28,024 nt of DNA from CAYMGQ01 sp964390055 (GTDB lineage Bacteria > Bacillota > Clostridia > Peptostreptococcales > Natronincolaceae). This document shows, in pieces, positions 24,677 to 28,024 of this stretch. The position numbers were made by a program, and so were the translations under genes. Under the pieces are notes generated by a model. It did not search any database, had not been told where the DNA came from, and saw only the letters and a list, made by a program, of their open reading frames with translations. Position 1 is the first letter of the stretch. Each line of letters opens with the position of its first letter. The stretch spans positions 1-28,024 of the forward strand of contig CAYMGQ010000019.1 of assembly GCA_964390055.1 (NCBI GenBank), written 5' to 3'.

Positions 24677-24916
24677 CTAAGACTTTTCCTTTAATATGTA
24701 TTTTTTTATTGCAAATTTAAGAATAATAAGGACAAGAATAATTACAACCGTAATTATGGCATTTACTTGAATCCCAGTATACCAGGGAGCTGATTGGATT
24801 TCGTATAGACCTGGCTTATTTTTATAGTGAAAATATCTAAAGAGAGAAGATCCTACAAATACTCCTAAAAAAGAACTAATTGCATAATTTAAAATGGTAT
24901 TTAATTTATTTAACAT
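24677..24916 (-). CDS. Small two-TM membrane protein of unknown function
   Basis: 79 residues, not recognised. Two hydrophobic segments (about 8-27 and 52-71) flank a soluble stretch with Y-F-H-Y-K-N-K and a Trp (SAPWYTG). The C-terminus is lysine-rich (KFAIKKYILKEKS), so both ends probably face the cytoplasm. GGGGAAA lies about 6 nt before ATG 24916. It follows the glycosyltransferase by 44 nt, across a long hairpin, and ends at a strong terminator, so it is likely the last gene of that transcript. Confidence 0.65.
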   Translation of the reverse strand: MLNKLNTILNYAISSFLGVFVGSSLFRYFHYKNKPGLYEIQSAPWYTGIQVNAIITVVIILVLIILKFAIKKYILKEKS

Positions 24917-24933
24917 TTTATTTCCCCTTAATA

Positions 24934-24976
24934 TTGCAATATCCTAGCACAATCCAGTTACTAGGATAGTTTGCAA
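24934..24976 (-). other. Long intercistronic hairpin at the end of the glycosyltransferase gene
   Basis: TTGCAATATCCTAG (24934-24947) pairs with CTAGGATA plus TTGCAA (24961-24976) across a 2-nt bulge: 14 bp, 13-nt loop. It contains the glycosyltransferase stop codon and has no U-run, so it is not a typical intrinsic terminator. It could be a processing or mRNA-stability element. Confidence 0.5.
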
Positions 24977-26175
24977 ATTATATTATTCATCCTATCCACT
25001 AACCCCTCCCATGAAAAGGATTTAATTTTGTTTTTTATGTCCCCTGTAAATTCCCTTTTGTCTCTTATCTTTTGTATTTGAAGCAATATGGCTTGCCTGA
25101 GGTTTTCTTTAAAGTCTGGCAGGTCCTCCTCTACTGGCTTGTCGGTGTCATATAGTCTGGGCAAGGCTACATATTTAATTATTCCAGAATTCTTTATTTC
25201 CTCCCCCAATAGGGTCATTAAGGCCTCAATCTCCGTAGTTACAACGTATAGACCGCAGGCCAAGCTTTCTATAGCCATCAAACCTAACCCCTCATAATAT
25301 GAGGGCATAAGAAATATGTCCTTCCCTCGTAATTCATCACCAAGGGCAACCTGATTCTTTACATTATATACTTTTATTGACCTGTCATTGCCTATATATT
25401 TCTCCATTCTTTCCCTGTTTTCCTGGTTGATAACCCCTATTATATCTAGGCTGATGTCATCTAAATCCAAGGATTTATAGACTTCTATAAGTTCATATAT
25501 CCCCTTGGATGGGTCTATCTTGCCACAAAATACTAATTGTATCTTGTCCCCATAGGTTTTTTCCTCTGGAGGGAAAAATATGTTTTGATCAAAACCTCCC
25601 CCTACCGCTATGAGCTTACCCCTATCTATACCATATATCTCCACAACTTCATCTTTTTGATTTTCAGATGCAGTGAAAACATAATCTAGTTCAGCTATCC
25701 TATTAACAAATTTTTTCTTCATATGAGGCTGCATTCTAGCCTGTCTTAAATCTGTATTATGGCATAGTCCAACAATCTTTGTATCAGGAAAAACCTCCCT
25801 TACCAAAGATGTCAAAATCCATAAATGATGGGCAAATATAATATCTGGACAAAACTCTTTCTTGACTTCCTCTAAGTTCTTTCTGAAGGCGTTTTTCCAT
25901 TTATCAATCATATCCTCAGTCATGCTTGAATATAGGGTGTTTTCATAGGGCATTACATCACTCATACCCACAATTGGAAAGGGGAGCTGGCTACTTTTAA
26001 AGGCCACCGGATACTGGTCTTTAGAGTTTAAAATCTCCCATTTATAATCATCCTGATAGGCAAAAATAGCTTTTTGCCTGTATTTATATTTTTTAAAACC
26101 CTCTATCATATTGGAAAAATACACCCCTGAACCAGTGTTTGATGGTAATTGTGCTAGAACATGTAATATTTTCAT
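24961..26175 (-). CDS. Glycosyltransferase family 4 (GT-B fold)
   Basis: 404 residues. The N-terminal Rossmann domain opens with KILHVLAQLPSNTGSGVYF, including the glycine-rich acceptor loop; the C-terminal donor domain starts near QLVFCGKIDPSKG (about 213-225) and carries the EX7E motif (E295 to E303 in YYEGLGLMAIES). Family 4 enzymes transfer sugars from nucleotide donors with retention, commonly for surface polysaccharide, glycolipid or protein glycosylation. AAGGAGT lies 5 nt before ATG 26175. No other polysaccharide genes are nearby, so the acceptor cannot be guessed. Cytoplasmic; no transmembrane segment. Confidence 0.88.
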   Translation of the reverse strand: MKILHVLAQLPSNTGSGVYFSNMIEGFKKYKYRQKAIFAYQDDYKWEILNSKDQYPVAFKSSQLPFPIVGMSDVMPYENTLYSSMTEDMIDKWKNAFRKNLEEVKKEFCPDIIFAHHLWILTSLVREVFPDTKIVGLCHNTDLRQARMQPHMKKKFVNRIAELDYVFTASENQKDEVVEIYGIDRGKLIAVGGGFDQNIFFPPEEKTYGDKIQLVFCGKIDPSKGIYELIEVYKSLDLDDISLDIIGVINQENRERMEKYIGNDRSIKVYNVKNQVALGDELRGKDIFLMPSYYEGLGLMAIESLACGLYVVTTEIEALMTLLGEEIKNSGIIKYVALPRLYDTDKPVEEDLPDFKENLRQAILLQIQKIRDKREFTGDIKNKIKSFSWEGLVDRMNNIICKLS

Positions 26176-26250
26176 AGCTTACTCCTTTTCATTTTGATTA
26201 TGTATCTTCCATCATTCGACATTTCTCACCAGTTTAATTTTAATATAAGA

Positions 26251-26271
26251 AACCCACCTCAAAGGCGGGTT
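26251..26271 (-). terminator. Probable terminator of the 86-residue gene
   Basis: AACCCACC (26251-26258) pairs with GGCGGGTT (26264-26271), one internal mismatch, 5-nt loop. On the minus strand TTTCTTATATT follows. The T-run is weak. Confidence 0.55.
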
Positions 26272-26286
26272 GGATAGAAAGTATTT

Positions 26287-26547
26287 TTATGATGGATATT
26301 CACAGCCTAAATCCTGTAATCTGGCAATTCTACTATTTATTTGTCTGCCCTTTATCATAATCTCATCAAATAAGGGCATCAGCCTATCGACATAATCACT
26401 TCTTTCAATTTTTTTACTAACTGTTTGAATCCTTAAAATCCATTCACCAATGGGAGATAATGCAATTGCCAGTGAAATAACGTAAATCACAACCCTTAAA
26501 ACTATCGAGTCAAATATTGCTGATATAATAACCGTATTCAAAATCAA
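26287..26547 (-). CDS. Small hydrophobic protein of unknown function; start uncertain
   Basis: Up to 86 residues, not recognised. Two N-terminal hydrophobic stretches (to about residue 38) precede a charged helical tail (KKIERSDYVDRLMPLFDEIMIKGRQINSRIARLQDLG). The TTG at 26547 has no RBS. An AAAGGGG lies at about 26583-26589, and the frame stays open to it, adding a lysine-rich lead and more hydrophobic residues, but no ATG, GTG or TTG lies at a normal distance from it. The gene may be an N-terminally damaged remnant or use an unusual start. It is the gene nearest the CRISPR trailer; no known cas similarity is visible. Confidence 0.4.
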   Translation of the reverse strand: MILNTVIISAIFDSIVLRVVIYVISLAIALSPIGEWILRIQTVSKKIERSDYVDRLMPLFDEIMIKGRQINSRIARLQDLGCEYPS

Positions 26548-26657
26548 AAAAATAATAATGACAATATTATTTTTCTTAAAATTATCCCCTTTAATAAGTA
26601 ATGGTGATACCTGACAATATTATGAAATATATTGGGATATGGTTTCGGTGGAATGTA

Positions 26658-26693
26658 CACCTAGTATCATTAAGTGTGGCATAGTTCAATAGC
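26658..26693 (-). repeat. Degenerate terminal CRISPR repeat (trailer end)
   Basis: Aligned without gaps, 20 of 36 positions match the array repeat, including CATAG and most of TA-TA-CATT. It lies 29 nt from the first perfect repeat, one spacer length. Decayed terminal repeats are usual at the trailer end, so this orients the array. The rest of 26548-26722 is AT-rich with no gene seen. Confidence 0.55.
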
Positions 26694-26722
26694 TCCTGTC
26701 CTAATATTTGTCGAATATAGAA

Positions 26723-27947
26723 GTTTTAATACCATTTAAAATAACATAGCTCTAAAACGGACCTCTTCTCTTATATGTTCTATACCAAGTTTTAATACCA
26801 TTTAAAATAACATAGCTCTAAAACAAAGCATGTGAAGAAAAGGATGAAAATATAAGTTTTAATACCATTTAAAATAACATAGCTCTAAAACTCTGTGGTT
26901 TGCAGCACTCCCATTTTCCTGGTTTTAATACCATTTAAAATAACATAGCTCTAAAACAGAGACAGTATAAAGTCTATAAATTGCTAGGTTTTAATACCAT
27001 TTAAAATAACATAGCTCTAAAACATGGGACCTTGCCTAAGGCTGATGTAAATAGTTTTAATACCATTTAAAATAACATAGCTCTAAAACGAATCTCCCCA
27101 GTCTCCTCATCCATTCTTTGTTTTAATACCATTTAAAATAACATAGCTCTAAAACATATAATCTCCATCTGGCCCTGCGGGGCATGTTTTAATACCATTT
27201 AAAATAACATAGCTCTAAAACCCTTTTTCGTTTGTCTCCATTACATATGCAGTTTTAATACCATTTAAAATAACATAGCTCTAAAACTGCCACTTGTTAG
27301 GTTGGAAAAGTTTACTGGTTTTAATACCATTTAAAATAACATAGCTCTAAAACGAGGGCCTTAAAGCAATTAACAAGATATATGTTTTAATACCATTTAA
27401 AATAACATAGCTCTAAAACGCACATAAACAAGTAGGTCCATGTAATGCGGTTTTAATACCATTTAAAATAACATAGCTCTAAAACAACTCAACACAGATG
27501 TCAAATGTTTTTTATGTTTTAATACCATTTAAAATAACATAGCTCTAAAACTAGTGTGCGGTTCTATGGTCTCTAAAAAAAGTTTTAATACCATTTAAAA
27601 TAACATAGCTCTAAAACAAAGATGTGGCCCTGGGAACAAAAATAAAGGTTTTAATACCATTTAAAATAACATAGCTCTAAAACTTAAATCTACTATTGTT
27701 CTATAATCCATAAGTTTTAATACCATTTAAAATAACATAGCTCTAAAACATCACATGCCGTCAGCAAGAGCCCATTAAAGTTTTAATACCATTTAAAATA
27801 ACATAGCTCTAAAACATGGTGTGGAAGGGTTTAATAAGTCCCTTGGTTTTAATACCATTTAAAATAACATAGCTCTAAAACGCCATCTTGGCCCTAAGTC
27901 TAGCATATCCTGTTTTAATACCATTTAAAATAACATAGCTCTAAAAC
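26723..27947 (-). CRISPR. Type II-A-like CRISPR array: 19 repeats, 18 spacers
   Basis: Nineteen apparently identical 36-nt repeats begin at 26723 and 26789, then at 26856, and from there every 66 nt to 27912. Spacers are 30 nt except the second (26825-26855, 31 nt). On the minus strand each repeat starts GTTTTAGAGCTATG and ends TTAAAAC, the pattern of Cas9-associated type II-A repeats whose first half pairs with tracrRNA. By that convention crRNA is read on the minus strand, with the leader at the right, which agrees with the decayed repeat at the left. No cas gene and no convincing tracrRNA lie in the window; they are expected beyond 28024 on the minus strand. All spacers differ, with none duplicated. 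Confidence 0.98.
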
Positions 27948-28024
27948 AGTAATCGTTCTGTTATTAATGTGGAAAGGCAACCCTTTTTTAGACAAATTCA
28001 TTTCGAACAAAGATTTACCGTTTA
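27948..28024 (-). promoter_or_regulatory. Putative CRISPR leader (partial)
   Basis: 77 nt beyond the last repeat with no further repeat similarity, AT-rich, with an A6 tract on the minus strand. It ends GATTACT next to the first repeat, not the CTACGAG or ATTTGAG anchors I know from streptococcal II-A leaders. Leader status is inferred from array orientation; it is cut by the window edge. Confidence 0.5.

Noticed and set aside
26694..26722. Short hairpin ATATT-TGTCG-AATAT after the decayed repeat, as part of a tracrRNA
   Set aside because: No lower-stem match, nexus, paired 3' hairpins or U-run before the first repeat; the spacing fits a last spacer plus decayed repeat better.
26723..27947. 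Self-targeting spacers against this window
   Set aside because: No spacer matched window sequence on visual comparison; only a computed search of the full genome could settle this.
27978..28013. A second decayed repeat at the right end of the array
   Set aside because: Ungapped comparison one spacer beyond the last repeat gives about 8 of 36 matches, no better than chance.

Overview
The window looks like the chromosome of a low-GC, Gram-positive, endospore-forming anaerobe of the Clostridia/Tissierellia type. Supporting signs are AT-rich DNA with G-rich Shine-Dalgarno sites and frequent TTG/GTG starts, a T-box leader, a pair of CotF-like spore coat proteins, an iron-sulfur/flavin/molybdopterin fusion enzyme, a BlaI/BlaR1 pair and a type II-A-style CRISPR repeat. 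I cannot name the species. Almost all genes lie on the minus strand; only typA and a GMC oxidoreductase lie on the plus strand.

Layout: 1-3.8 kb holds a 1166-residue 2Fe-2S/GltD-like/4Fe-4S/molybdopterin fusion with its own promoter and a roughly 190-nt leader. 3.9-5.8 kb is typA (plus strand), ending tail to tail with a divergent peptide deformylase-like gene; their stop codons overlap. 6.4-7.0 kb carries two small coat-like genes. 7.0-8.4 kb is asnA under an asparagine T-box with a perfect-consensus promoter. 8.4-12 kb holds a class V aminotransferase, a Cof-type HAD phosphatase, a GIY-YIG protein and a YkvI-like membrane protein. 12.1-15.2 kb has the GMC oxidoreductase convergent with a MATE exporter whose promoter overlaps a perfect inverted repeat.

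Defence region: 15.3-22.3 kb is a five-gene type I restriction-modification operon, read from the right: single-TRD hsdS, hsdM, full-length hsdS (interrupted by a 100-N assembly gap over its first recognition domain), hsdR, and a YgjP/DUF45 metallopeptidase. It has a strong promoter with 11-bp direct repeats. At the right end (26.7-27.9 kb) lies an array of 19 identical 36-nt repeats and 18 spacers. Its minus-strand repeat starts GTTTTAGAGCTATG, as in type II-A (Cas9) systems. A decayed repeat one spacer beyond the left end marks the trailer, so the leader, and probably the cas genes, lie to the right, outside the window.

Regulatory link: between the two defence loci is a blaI-blaR1 operon (22.4-24.6 kb). 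Its promoter carries two TACA-N3-TGTA boxes. A box of the same form sits in the promoter of the deformylase-like gene 18 kb away, in exactly the same register relative to -35 and -10. The BlaR1-like protein has no recognisable penicillin-binding sensor. This predicts a BlaI-controlled, non-beta-lactam stress response that includes a divergent peptide deformylase, and is the observation I consider most worth following up.
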